In this document: piece by piece, positions 25,656-37,491 of the stretch
Numbering within the stretch: the first letter of the stretch is position 1
Layout of the letters: each line of letters opens with the position of its first letter
Source of the DNA: Hydractinia symbiolongicarpus
Taxonomy: Eukaryota > Cnidaria > Hydrozoa > Anthoathecata > Hydractiniidae
Direction: 5' to 3'
Assembly: GCF_029227915.1 (NCBI RefSeq)
Contig: NC_079877.1
Location: forward strand, 6,636,001-6,700,000
Length of the DNA: 64,000 nucleotides
The notes under the pieces: generated by a model
What the model was told of the DNA's origin: nothing
The model's input: only the letters and a program-made list of their open reading frames with translations
Database searches by the model: none
Made by a program: the position numbers and the translations under genes

Positions 25656-26591
25656 TTTAAAAATGTTTTCATTTTTGATGAGACGCTGAATAAAAGAAGT
25701 TTAATTGCCGGCAAACGAAAACCCGCAATTTCCCGTAAATCCCGGTCTCGGCCCGTATAGTCAAAAGTATACAAGGAAAGTACCCAGTGAGTAAACTCAT
25801 TTCCTTAACGAATTTTTAAATTATTTTTTCACCACTAAAACGCATGAGACTTGTAGTTTTTAAAAATGTTTTCATTTTTGATGAGACGCTGAATAAAAGA
25901 AGTTTAATCGCCTGCAAACGAAAACCTGCGATTTCCCGTAAATCCCGGACTCGGGCCGTATAGTCAAAGGTATACAAAGAAAGTACCCAGGGAGTAAACT
26001 CATTTCCCAAACGATTTTTTAAATTATTATTTCACCACTAAAGCCCATAAGACTTGTAGTTTTGAAAACTGTTTTCATTTTTGATGAGACGCTGAATAAA
26101 AGAAGTTTAATCGCCGGCAAACGAAAACCCGCGATTTCCCGTAAATCTCGGACTCGGCCCGTATAGTCAAAAGTATACAAGGAAAGTACCCAGTGAGTAA
26201 ACTCATTTCCCAAACGAATTTTTAAATTATTTTTTCACCACTAAAACGCATGAGACTTGTAGTTTTTAAAAATGTTTTCATTTTTGGTGAGACGCTGAAT
26301 AAAAGAAGTTTAATTGCCGGCAAACGAAAACCCGCGACTTCCCGTAAATCCGGGACTCGGCCCGTATAGTCAAAAGTATACAAAGAAAGTACCCAGGTAG
26401 TAAACTTATTTCCCGAACGATTTTTTAAATTAATTTTCACCCCTAAAACGCATGAGACTTGTAGTTCTCAGAAATGTTTTCATTTTTGATGAAACGCTTA
26501 ATGAAAATTGTTTAATCGCCGGCAAACGAAAACTCGCAATTTCCCGTAAATCCCGGGCTTGGCCCGTATAGTCGAATGTATACAAAGAAAG

Positions 26592-26793
26592 TACCCTGTG
26601 AGTAAACTCATTTCCAAAAGGATTTTTTCAATTATCTTTTGACCACTAAAACGCATGAGACTTGCAGTTTTCAAAAATGTTTTCATTTTTGATGAGACGC
26701 TTAATGAAAGAGGTTTAATCGCCGGCAAACGAAAACCTGCGATTTCACGTAAATCCCGGGCTTGGCCCGTATAGTCGAATGTATACAAAGAAA
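26592..26793 (+). repeat. Hybrid monomer from a one-unit in-register deletion
   Basis: The front matches the unit starting at about 30595 (tgtga, gattttttcaattatc, gcag). The back matches the next unit (ttaatgaaagagg, cctgcgatttcacg). The switch falls in the central stretch that is identical in both parents. Flanking units continue in the parental order, offset by about one monomer. Confidence 0.75.
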
Positions 26794-26995
26794 GTACCCA
26801 GGTAGTAAACTCATTTCCCGAACGATTTTTTAAATTAATTTTCACCACTAAAACGCATGAGACTTGTAGTTTTCAAAAATGTTTTCATTTTTGATGAGAC
26901 GCTTAATGAAAGAGGTTTAATCGCCGGCAAACGAAAACCCGCGATTTCCCGTAAATCCCGGGCTTGGCCCGTATAGTCGAATGTATACAAAGAAA

Positions 26996-27143
26996 GTACC
27001 CTGTGAGTAAACTCATTTCCAGAACGATTTTTTAATTTATCTTTTGACCACTAAAACGCATGAGACTTGCAGTTTTCAAAAATGTTTTCATTTTTGATGA
27101 GACGCTTAATAAAAGAGGTTTAATCGGCGGCAAACGAAATCCC
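26996..27143 (+). repeat. Truncated 148 bp monomer, out-of-register junction
   Basis: The unit runs normally from gtaccc to gaaatcccg and then jumps straight to the next gtaccc at 27144. This loses 55 bp, from the cgatttcccg stretch through gtatac. The two sides share at most one base at the join, so this looks like end joining or slippage, not homologous exchange. Compared with the longer copy at 31200-31808, two further whole units are also absent. I saw this junction once only, so it has not been amplified within the window. Confidence 0.85.
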
Positions 27144-28767
27144 GTACCCAGGGAGTAAACTCATTTCCCGAACGTTTTTTTAATTTATTTTTTCACCACT
27201 AAAACGCATGAGACTTGTAGTTTTCAAAAATGTTTTTATTTTTGATGAGACGCTGAATAAAAGAAGTTTAATCGCCGGCAAACGAAAAACCGCCATTACC
27301 CGTAAACCCCGGACTCGGCCCGTATAGTCAAAAGTATACAAAGAAAGTACCCAGGGGGTAAACTCATTTCCCGAACGATTTTTTAAATTATTATTTCACC
27401 ACTAAAGCCCATGAGACTTGTACTTTCTAAAAATGTTTTCATTTTTGATGAGACGCTGAATAAAAGAAGTTTAATCGCCGGCAAACAAAAACCCGCGACT
27501 TCCCGTAAATCACGGACTCGGCCCGTATAGTCAAAAGTATACAAAGAAAGTACCCAGGGAGTAAACTCATTTCCCGAACGATTTTTCAAATTATTTTTTC
27601 ACCACTAAAACGCATGAGACTTGTAGTTTTCAGCAATGTTTTCATTTTTGATGAGACGCCTAATGAAAGTGGTTTAATCGCCGGCAAACGAAAACCCGCG
27701 ATTTCCCGTAAATCCCGGGCTTGGCCGGTATAGTCGAATGTATATAAAGAAAGTACCCTGTGAGTAAACTCATTTCCAAAACGATTTTTTAAATTATCTT
27801 TTCACCACTAAAACGCATGACACTTGTAGTTTTCAAAAATGTTTTCATTTTTGATGAGACGCTGAGTAAAAGAAGTTTAATCGCCGGCAAACGAAAACCT
27901 GCGATTTCCCGTAAATCCCGTACTCGGCCCGTATAGTCAAAAGTATACAAAGAAAGTACCCAGGGAGTAAACTCATTTCCCAAACGATTTTTTATATTAT
28001 TATTTCACCACTAAAGCCCATGAGACTTGTAGTTTTTAAAAATGTTTTCATTTTTGATGAGACGCTGAATAAAAGAAGTTTAATCGCCGGCAAACGAAAA
28101 CCCGCAATTTCCCGTAAATCCCGGTCTCGGCCCGTATAGTCAAAAGTATACAAGGAAAGTACCCAGTGAGTAAACTCATTTCCTTAACGAATATATAAAT
28201 TATTTTTTCACCACTAAAACGCATGAGACTTGTAGTTTTTAAAAATGTTTTCATTTTTGATGAGACGCTGAATAAAAGAAGTTTAATCGCCGGCAAACGA
28301 AATCCCGCGATTTCCCGTAAATCCCAGGCTTGGCCAGTATAGTCGAATGTATACAAAGAAAGTACCCAGGGAGTAAACTCATTTCCCGAACGATTTTTTA
28401 AATTTTTTTTTCACCACTAAAACGCATGAGACTTGTAGTTTTCACAAATGTTTTCATTTTTGATGAGACGCTTAATGAAAGAGGTTTAATCGCCGGCAAA
28501 CGAAAACCCGCGATTTCACGTAAATCCCGGGCTTGGCCCGTATAGTCGAATGTATACAAAGAAAGAACCCTGTGAGTAAACTCATTTCCAGAACGATTTT
28601 TTAATTTATTTTTTCACCACTAAAACGCATGAGACTTGTAATTTTCAAAAATGTTTTCATTTTTGATGAGACGCTTAATGAAAGAGGTTTAATCGCCGGC
28701 AAACGAAAACCCGAGATTTCCCGTAAATCCCGGGCTTGGCCCGTATAGTCAAAAGTATACAAAGATA
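27144..28767 (+). repeat. 15-mer family, 8-monomer form (1624 bp)
   Basis: It begins with the cgaacgttttttt unit whose back reads gccattacccg (27292). Units 1-5 match the longer copy at +1624. Unit 6 starts as a cttaacg unit but ends with gaaatcccgcg and ggccagtatag, which in the longer copy belong to a unit seven positions later. This is consistent with an in-register loss of seven monomers. Confidence 0.8.
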
Positions 28768-31700
28768 GTACCCAGGGAGTAAACTCATTTCCCGAACGTT
28801 TTTTTAATTTATTTTTTCACCACTAAAACGCATGAGACTTGTAGTTTTCAAAAATGTTTTTATTTTTGATGAGACGCTGAATAAAAGAAGTTTAATCGCC
28901 GGCAAACGAAAACCCGCCATTACCCGTAAACCCCGGACTGGGCCCGTATAGTCAAAAGTATACAAAGAAAGTACCCAGGGGGTAAACTCATTTCCCGAAC
29001 GATTTTTTAAATTATTATTTCACCACTAAAGCCCATGAGACTTGTACTTTCTAAAAATGTTTTCATTTTTGATGAGACGCTGAATAAAAGAAGTTTAATC
29101 GCCGGCAAACAAAAACCCGCGACTTCCCGTAAATCACGGACTCGGCCCGTATAGTCAAAAGTATACAAAGAAAGTACCCAGGGAGTAAACTCATTTCCCG
29201 AACGATTTTTCAAATTATTTTTTCACCACTAAAACGCATGAGACTTGTAGTTTTCAGCAATGTTTTCATTTTTGATGAGACGCCTAATGAAAGTGGTTTA
29301 ATCGCCGGCAAACGAAAACCCGCGATTTCCCGTAAATCCCGGGCTTGGCCGGTATAGTCGAATGTATATAAAGAAAGTACCCTGTGAGTAAACTCATTTC
29401 AAAAACGATTTTTTAAATTATCTTTTCACCACTAAAACGCATGAGACTTGTAGTTTTCAAAAATGTTTTCATTTTTGATGAGACGCTGAATAAAAGAAGT
29501 TTAATCGCCGGCACACGAAAACCTGCGATTTCCCGTAAATCCCGTACTCGGCCCGTATAGTCAAAAGTATACAAAGAAAGTACCAAGGGAGTAAACTCAT
29601 TTCCCAAACGATTTTTTATATTATTATTTCACCACTAAAGCCCATTAGACTTGTAGTTTTTAAAAATGTTTTCATTTTTGATGAGACGCTGAATAAAAGA
29701 AGTTTAATCGCCGGCAAACGAAAACCCGCAATTTCCCGTAAATCCCGGTCTCGGCCCGTATAGTCAAAAGTATACAAGGAAAGTACCCAGTGAGTAAACT
29801 CATTTCCTTAACGAATTTTTAAATTATTTTTTCACCACTAAAACGCATGAGACTTGTAGTTTTTAAAAATGTTTTCATTTTTGATGAGACGCTGAATAAA
29901 AGAAGTTTAATCGCCTTCAAACGAAAACCTTCGATTTCCCGTAAATCCCGGACTCGGGCCGTATAGTCAAAAGTATACAAAGAAAGTACCCAGGGAGTAA
30001 ACTCATTTCCCAAACGATTTTTTAAATTATTATTTCACCACTAAAGCCCATGAGACTTGTAGTTTTGAAAAATGTTTTCATTTTTGATGAGACGCTGAAT
30101 AAAAGAAGTTTAATCGCCGGCAAACGAAAACCCGCGATTTCCCGTAAATCTCGGACTCGGCCCGTATAGTCAAAAGTATACAAGGAAAGTACCCAGTGAG
30201 TAAACTCATTTCCCAAACGAATTTTTAAATTATTTTTTCACCACTAAAACGCATGAGACTTGTAGTTTTTAAAAATGTTTTCATTTTTGGTGAGACGCTG
30301 AATAAAAGAAGTTTAATTGCCGGCAAACGAAAACCCGCGACTTCCCGTAAATCCCGGACTCGGCCCGTATAGTCAAAAGTATACAAAGAAAGTACCCAGG
30401 TAGTAAACTCATTTCCCGAACGATTTTTTAAATTAATTTTCACCCCTAAAACGCATGAGACTTGTAGTTTTCAGAAATGTTTTCATTTTTGATGAAACGC
30501 TTAATGAAAATTGTTTAATCGCCGGCAAACGAAAACTCGCAATTTCCCGTAAATCCCGGGCTTGGCCCGTATAGTCGAATGTATACAAAGAAAGTACTCT
30601 GTGAGTAAACTCATTTCCGAAAGGATTTTTTCAATTATCTTTTGACCACTAAAACGCATGAGACTTGCAGTTTTCAAAAATGTTTTCATTTTTGATGAGA
30701 CGCTTAATAAAAGAGGTTTAATCGCCGGCAAACGAAATCCCGCGATTTCCCGTAAATCCCGGGCTTGGCCCGTATAGTCGAATGTATACAAAGAAAGTAC
30801 CCAGGGAGTAAACTCATTTCCCGAACGATTTTTTAAATTTTTTTTCACCACTAAAACGCATGAGACTGGTAGTTTTCAAAAATGTTTTCATTTTTGATGA
30901 GACGCTTAATGAAAGAGGTTTAATCGCCGGCAAACGAAAACCTGCGATTTCACGTAAATCCCGGGCTTGGCCCGTATAGTCGAATGTATACAAAGAAAGT
31001 ACCCAGGTAGTAAACTCATTTCCCGAACGATTTTTTAAATTAATTTTCACCACTAAAACGCATGAGACTTGTAGTTTTCAAAAATGTTTTCATTTTTGAT
31101 GAGACGCTTAATGAAAGAGGTTTAATCGCCGGCAAACGAAAACCTGCGATTTCCCGTAAATCCCGGGCTTGGCCCGTATAGTCGAATGTATACAAAGAAA
31201 GTTCCCTGTGAGTAAACTCATTTCCAGAACGATTTTTTAATTTATCTTTTGACCACTAAAACGCATGAGACTTGCAGTTTTCAAAAATGTTTTCATTTTT
31301 GATGAGACGCTTAATAAAAGAGGTTTAATCGCCGGCAAACGAAATCCCGCGATTTCCCGTAAATCCCGGGCTTGGCCAGTATAGTCGAATGTATACAAAG
31401 AAAGTACCCAGGGAGTAAACTCATTTCCCGAACGATTTTTTAAATTTTTTTTTCAACACTAAAACGCATGAGACTTGTAGTTTTCAAAAATGTTTTCATT
31501 TTTGATGAGACGCTTAATGAAAGAGGTTTAATCGCCGGCAAACGAAAACCCGCGATTTCACGTAAACCCGGGCTTGGCCCGTATAGTCGAATGTATACAA
31601 AGAAAGAACCCTGTGAGTAAACTCATTTCCAGAACGATTTTTTAATTTATTTTTTCACCACTAAAACGCATGAGACTTGTAGTTTTCAAAAATGTTTTCA

Positions 31701-31808
31701 TTTTTGATGAGACGCTTAATGAAAGAGGTTTAATCGCCGGCAAACGAAAACCCGAGATTTCCCGTAAATCCCGGGCTTGGCCCGTATAGTCAAAAGTGTA
31801 CAAAGATA
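28768..31808 (+). repeat. 15-mer family, full 15-monomer form (3041 bp)
   Basis: This is the longest version of the family. Unit types in order: gccattaccc; gtactttctaaa; ttcagcaatg; attatctttt; tatattattattt; cttaacg with cgggccg; ttttgaaaaatg; ttggtgag; gatgaaacgc; gaaaggatttttt; gactggtag; aggta; gttccctgtga with ggccagtatag; caacac with gatttcacg; aaccctgtgag. The 8- and 9-mer forms on either side can each be derived from it by internal loss of whole monomers. Confidence 0.8.
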
Positions 31809-33635
31809 GTACCCAGGGAGTAAACTCATTTCCCGAACGTTTTTTTAATTTATTTTTTCACCACTAAAACGCATGAGACTTGTAGTTTTCAAAAATGTTT
31901 TTATTTTTGATGAGACGCTGAATAAAAGAAGTTTAATCGCCGGCAAACGAAAACCCGCCATTACCCGTAAACCCCGGACTCGGCCCGTATAGTCAAAAGT
32001 ATACAAAGAAAGTACCCAGGGGGTAAACTCATTTCCCGAACGATTTTTTAAATTATTATTTCACCACTAAAGCCCATGAGACTTGTACTTTCTAAAAATG
32101 TTTTCATTTTTGATGAGACGCTGAATAAAAGAAGTTTAATCGCCGGCAAAGAAAAACCCGCGACTTCCCGTAAATCACGGACTCGGCCCGTATAGTCAAA
32201 AGTATACAAAGAAAGTACCCAGGGAGTAAACTCATTTCCCGAACGATTTTTCAAATTATTTTTTCACCACTAAAACGCATGAGACTTGTAGTTTTCAGCA
32301 ATGTTTTCATTTTTGATGAGACGCCTAATGAAAGTGGTTTAATCGCCGGCAAACGAAAACCCGCGATTTCCCGTAAATCCCGGGCTTGGCCGGTATAGTC
32401 GAATGTATATAAAGAAAGTACCCTGTGAGTAAACTCATTTCCAAAACGATTTTTTAAATTATCTTTTCACCACTAAAACGCATCAGACTTGTAGTTTTCA
32501 AAAATGTTTTCATTTTTGATGAGACGCTGAATAAAAGAAGTTTAATCGCCGGCAAACGAAAACCTGCGATTTCCCGTAAATCCCGTACTCGGCCCGTATA
32601 GTCAAAAGTATACAAAGAAAGTACCCAGGGAGTAAACTCATTTCCCAAACGATTTTTTATATTATTATTTCACCACTAAAGCCCATGAGACTTGTAGTTT
32701 TTAAAAATGTTTTCATTTTTGATGAGACGCTGAATAAAAGAAGTTTAATCGCCGGCAAACGAAAACCCGCAATTTCCCGTAAATCCCGGTCTCGGCCCGT
32801 ATAGTCAAAAGTATACAAGGAAAGTACCCAGTGAGTAAACTCATTTCCTTAACGAATTTTTAAATTATTTTTTCACCACTAAAACGCATGAGACTTGTAG
32901 TTTTTAAAAATGTTTTCATTTTTGATGAGACGCTGAATAAAAGAAGTTTAATCGCCTGCAAACGAAAACCTGCGATTTCCCGTAAATCCCGGACTCGGGC
33001 CGTATAGTCAAAAGTATACAAAGAAAGTACCCAGGGAGTAAACTCATTTCCCAAACGATTTTTTAAATTATTATTTCACCACTAAAGCCCATGAGACTTG
33101 TAGTTTTGAAAAATGTTTTCATTTTTGATGAGACGCTGAATAAAAGAGGTTTAATCGCCGGCAAACGAAATCCCGCGATTTCCCGTAAATCCCGGGCTTG
33201 GCCCGTATAGTCGAATGTATACAAAGAAAGTACCCAGGGAGTAAACTCATTTCCCGAACGATTTTTTAAATTTTTTTTTCACCACTAAAACGCATGAGAC
33301 TTGTAGTTTTCAAAAATGTTTTCATTTTTGATGAGACGCTTAATGAAAGAGGTTTAATCGCCGGCAAACGAAAACCTGCGATTTCACGTAAATCCCGGGC
33401 TTGGCCCGTATAGTCGAATGTATACAAAGAAAGTACCCTGTGAGTAAACTCATTATCAGAACGATTTTTTAATTTATTTTTTCACCACTAAAACGCATGA
33501 GACTTGTAGTTTTCAAAAATGTTTTCATTTTTGATGAGACGCTTAATGAAAGAGGTTTAATCGCCGGCAAACGAAAACCCGAGATTTCCCGTAAATCCCG
33601 GGCTTGGCCCGTATAGTCAAAAGTATACAAAGATA
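31809..33635 (+). repeat. 15-mer family, 9-monomer form (1827 bp)
   Basis: It matches the 15-mer at +3041 for six units. The seventh is a hybrid (33041-33230): its front has ttttgaaaaatg and its back has aataaaagaggttt with gaaatcccg, a loss of three units. A second loss of three units precedes the final unit, which carries the new variant cattatcag. The unit starting near 31405, in the preceding copy, lacks one base (cgtaaacccggg). Confidence 0.75.
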
Positions 33636-35943
33636 GTACCCAGGGAGTAAACTCATTTCCCGAACGTTTTTTTAATTTATTTTTTCACCACTAAAACGCA
33701 TGAGACTTGTAGTTTTCAAAAATGTTTTCATTTTTGATGAGACGCTGAATAAAAGAAGTTTCATCGCCGGCAAACGAAAACCTGCGATTTCCCGTAAATC
33801 CCGCACTCGGCCCGTATAGTCAAAAGTATACAAAGAAAGTACCCAGGGAGTAAACTCATTTCCCAAACGACTTTTTAAATTATTATTTCACCACTAAAGC
33901 CCATGAGACTTGTAGTTTTTAAAAATGTGTTCATTTTTGATGAGACGCTGAATAAAAGAAGTTTAATCGCCGGCAAACGAAAACCCGCAATTTCCCGTAA
34001 ATCCCGGTCTCGGCCCGTATAGTCAAAAGTATACAAGGAAAGTACCCAGCGAGTAAACTCATTTCCCTAACGAATTTTTAAATTATTTTTTCACCACTAA
34101 AACGCATGAGACTTGTAGTTTTCAAAAATGTTTTCATTTTTGATGAGACGCTGAATAAAAGAAGTTTAATCGCCTGCAAACGAAAACCTGCGATTTCCTG
34201 TAAATCCCGGACTCGGGCCGTATAATCAAAAGTATACCAAGAAAGTACCCAGGGAGTAAACTCATTTCCCAAACGATTTTTTAAATTATTATTTCACCAC
34301 TAAAGCCCATGAGACTTGTAGTTTTTAAAAATGTTTTCATTTTTGATGAGACGCTGAATAAAAGAAGTTTAATCGCCGGCAAACGAAAACCCGCGATTTC
34401 CCGTAAATCCCGGACTCGGCCCGTATAGTCAAAAGTATACAAGGAAAGTACCCAGTGAGTAAACTCATTTCACGAACGAATTTTTAAATTATTTTTTCAC
34501 CACTAAAACGCATGAGACTTGTAGTTTTCAGAAATGTTTTCATTTTTGATGAGACGCTTAATGAAAGTGGTTTAATCGCCGGCAAACGAAAACCCGCTAT
34601 TTCCCGTAAATCCCGGGCTTGGCCCGTATAGTCGAATGTATACAAAGAAAGTACCCTGTGAGTAAACTCATTTCCAAAACGATTTTTTAAATTATCTTTT
34701 CACCACTAAAACGCTCGAGACTTGTAGTTTTCAAAAATGTTTTCATTTTTGATGAGACGCTAAATAAAAGAAGTTTAATCACCGGCAAACGAAAACCCGC
34801 CATTTCCCGTAAACGCCGGACTCGGCCCGCATAGTCAAAAGTATACAAAGAAAGTACCCAGAGAGTAAACTCATTTCCCGAACGATTTTTGAAATTATTT
34901 TTTCACCACTAAAACGCATCAGACTTGTAGTTTTCAAAAATGTTTTCATTTTTGATGAGACGCTGAGTAAAAGAAGTTTAATCGCCGGCAAACGAAAACC
35001 TGCGATTTCCCGTAAATCCCGGACTCGGACCGTATAGTCAAAAGTATACAAAGAAAGTACCCAGGGAGTAAACTCATTTCCCAAACGATTTTTTAAATTA
35101 TTATTTCACCACTAAAGCCCATGAGACTTGTATTTTTTTAAAATGTTTTCATTTTTGATGAGACGCTGAATAAAAGAAGATTAATCGCCGGCAAACGAAA
35201 ACCCGCGGTTTCCCGTAAATCCCGGACTCGGCCCGTATAATCAAAAGTTTACAAGGAAAGTACCCAGTGAGTAAACTCATTTCCCGAACGAATTTTTAAA
35301 TTATTTTTTCACCACTAAAACGCATGAGACTTGTAGTTTTCAGAAATGTTTTCATTTTTGATGAGAAGCTGAATAAAAGAAGTTTAATCGCCGGCAAACG
35401 AAAACCTGCGATTTCCCGTAAATCCCGGACTCGGACCGTATAGTCAAAAGTATACAAAGAAAGTACCCAGGGAGTAAACTCATTTCCCAAACGATTTTTT
35501 AAATTATTATTTCACCACTAAAGCCCATGAGACTTGTAGTTTTTAAAAATGTTTTCATTTTTGATGAGACGCTGAATAAAAGAAGATTAATCGCCGGCAA
35601 ACGAAAACCCGCGGTTTCCCGTAAATCCCGGACTCGGCCCGTATAATCAAAAGTTTACAAGGAAAGTACCCAGTGAGTAAACTCATTTCCCGAACGAATT
35701 TTTAAATTATTTTTTCACCACTAAAACGCATGAGACTTGTAGTTTTCAGAAATGTTTTCATTTTTGATGAGACGCTTAATGAAAGTGGTTTAATCGCCGG
35801 CAAACGAAAACCCGCGATTTCCCGTAAATCCCGGGCTTGGCCCGTATAGTCGAATGTATACAAAGAAAGTACCCTGTGAGTAAACTCATTTCCAAAACGA
35901 TTTTTTAAATTATTATTTCACCACTAAAGCCCATGAGACTTGT

Positions 35944-35959
35944 AGTATTTAAAAATACT
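35944..35959. repeat. Alternative palindrome agtattt-aa-aaatact
   Basis: Exemplar of a subfamily in which the standard dyad is replaced by a 7-bp stem with a 2-nt spacer, shifted about 8 bp to the left. Four bases differ from the standard unit (t to a, c to t, g to a, t to c). It is frequent from 35.9 kb to the right end and is nearly always in aagccc-type units. Incomplete forms lie further left: agtatttaaaaatatt at 12071 and agtatttagaaatatt near 14908. Confidence 0.75.
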
Positions 35960-36274
35960 TTCATTTTTGATGAGACGCGGAATAAAGGAAGTTTAATGGC
36001 CGGCAAACAAAAACCCGCGACTTCCCGTAAATCCCGGACTCGGCCCGTATAGTCAAAAGTATACAAGGAAAGTACCCAGTGAGTAAACTCATTTCCTTAA
36101 CGAATTTTTAAATTATTTTTTCACCACTAAAACGCATGAGACTTGTAGTTTTTAAAAATGTTTTCATTTTTGATGAGACGCTGAACAAAAGAAGTTTAAT
36201 TGCCTGCAAACGAAAACCTGCGATTTCCCGTAAATCCCGGACTCGGGCCGTATAGTCAAAAGTATACAAAGAAA

Positions 36275-36680
36275 GTACCCAGGGAGTAAACTCATTTCCC
36301 AAACGATTTTTTAAATTATTATTTCACCACTAAAGCCCATGAGACTTGTAGTTTTTAAAAATGTTTTCATTTTTGATGAGACGCTGAATAAAATAAGTTT
36401 AATCGCCGGCAAACGAAAACCCGCGATTTCCCGTAAATCTCGGACTCGGCCCGTATAGTCAAAAGTATACAAGGAAAGTACCCAGTGAGTAAACACATTT
36501 CCCAAACGAATTTTTAAATTATTTTTTCACCACTAAAACGCATGAGACTTGTAGTTTTTAAAAATGTTTTCATTTTTGGTGAGACGCTGAATAAAAGAAG
36601 TTTAATTGCCGGCAAACGAAAACCTGCGACTTCCCGTAAATCCCGGACTCGGCCCGTATAGTCAAAAGTATACAAAGAAA
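36275..36680 (+). repeat. Internal dimer duplication, copy 1 (406 bp)
   Basis: Two monomers (caaacg with ataaaataag and aaatctcgg, then agtgagtaaacacatttc with ttggtgag) are immediately repeated. I saw no base differences between the copies apart from the block after the last gtaccc. The dimer occurs once only in the sister blocks at 37492 and 41956. Confidence 0.85.
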
Positions 36681-37086
36681 GTACCCAGGGAGTAAACTCA
36701 TTTCCCAAACGATTTTTTAAATTATTATTTCACCACTAAAGCCCATGAGACTTGTAGTTTTTAAAAATGTTTTCATTTTTGATGAGACGCTGAATAAAAT
36801 AAGTTTAATCGCCGGCAAACGAAAACCCGCGATTTCCCGTAAATCTCGGACTCGGCCCGTATAGTCAAAAGTATACAAGGAAAGTACCCAGTGAGTAAAC
36901 ACATTTCCCAAACGAATTTTTAAATTATTTTTTCACCACTAAAACGCATGAGACTTGTAGTTTTTAAAAATGTTTTCATTTTTGGTGAGACGCTGAATAA
37001 AAGAAGTTTAATTGCCGGCAAACGAAAACCTGCGACTTCCCGTAAATCCCGGACTCGGCCCGTATAGTCAAAAGTATACAAAGAAA
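36681..37086 (+). repeat. Internal dimer duplication, copy 2 (406 bp)
   Basis: A tandem repeat of the preceding 406 bp, including the private variants ataaaataag and aaacacatttccc. It is followed by the aggta unit that follows the single dimer in the sister blocks. This fixes it as an insertion of two units in this copy and not a loss elsewhere. Confidence 0.85.
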
Positions 37087-37491
37087 GTACCCAGGTAGTA
37101 AACTCATTTCCCGAACGATTTTTTAAATTAATTTTCACCACTAAAACGCATGAGACTTGTAGTTTTCAGAAATGTTTTCATTTTTGATGAAACGCTTAAT
37201 GAAAATTGTTTAATCGCCGGCAAACAAAAACCCGCGATTTCCCGTAAATCCCGGGCTTGGCGCGTATAGTCGAATGTATACAAAGAAAGTACCCTGTGAG
37301 TAAACTCATTTCCGAAAGGATTTTTTCAATTATCTTTTGACCACTAAAACGCATGAGACTTGCAGTTTTCAAAAATGTTTTCATTTTTGATGAGACGCTT
37401 AATAAAAGAGGTTTAATCGCCGGCAAACGAAATCCCGCAATTTCCCGTAAATCCCGGGCTTGGCCCGTATAGTCAAATGTATACAAAGAAA

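Larger units (their letters stand above)
25577..27143 (+). repeat. Shortened partial copy of the 15-mer family
   Basis: The first five units (25577-26591) match 29580-30594 at +4003. The sixth (26592-26793) is a hybrid: its front is the gaaaggattttttc type with gcag, and its back is ttaatgaaagagg with gatttcacg. In the longer copy these are two adjacent units. The last unit here is cut short at 27143/27144. Confidence 0.8.
35869..37491 (+). repeat. 6-mer block copy 1, enlarged to 8 monomers
   Basis: It starts with a tgtga unit carrying the agtatttaaaaatact palindrome and gtttaatggccgg (35991). The same block recurs at 37492 and 41956 at 1217 bp each. This copy is 1623 bp because of a 406 bp internal tandem duplication of two units; 1623 minus 406 is exactly 1217. 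Confidence 0.85.
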
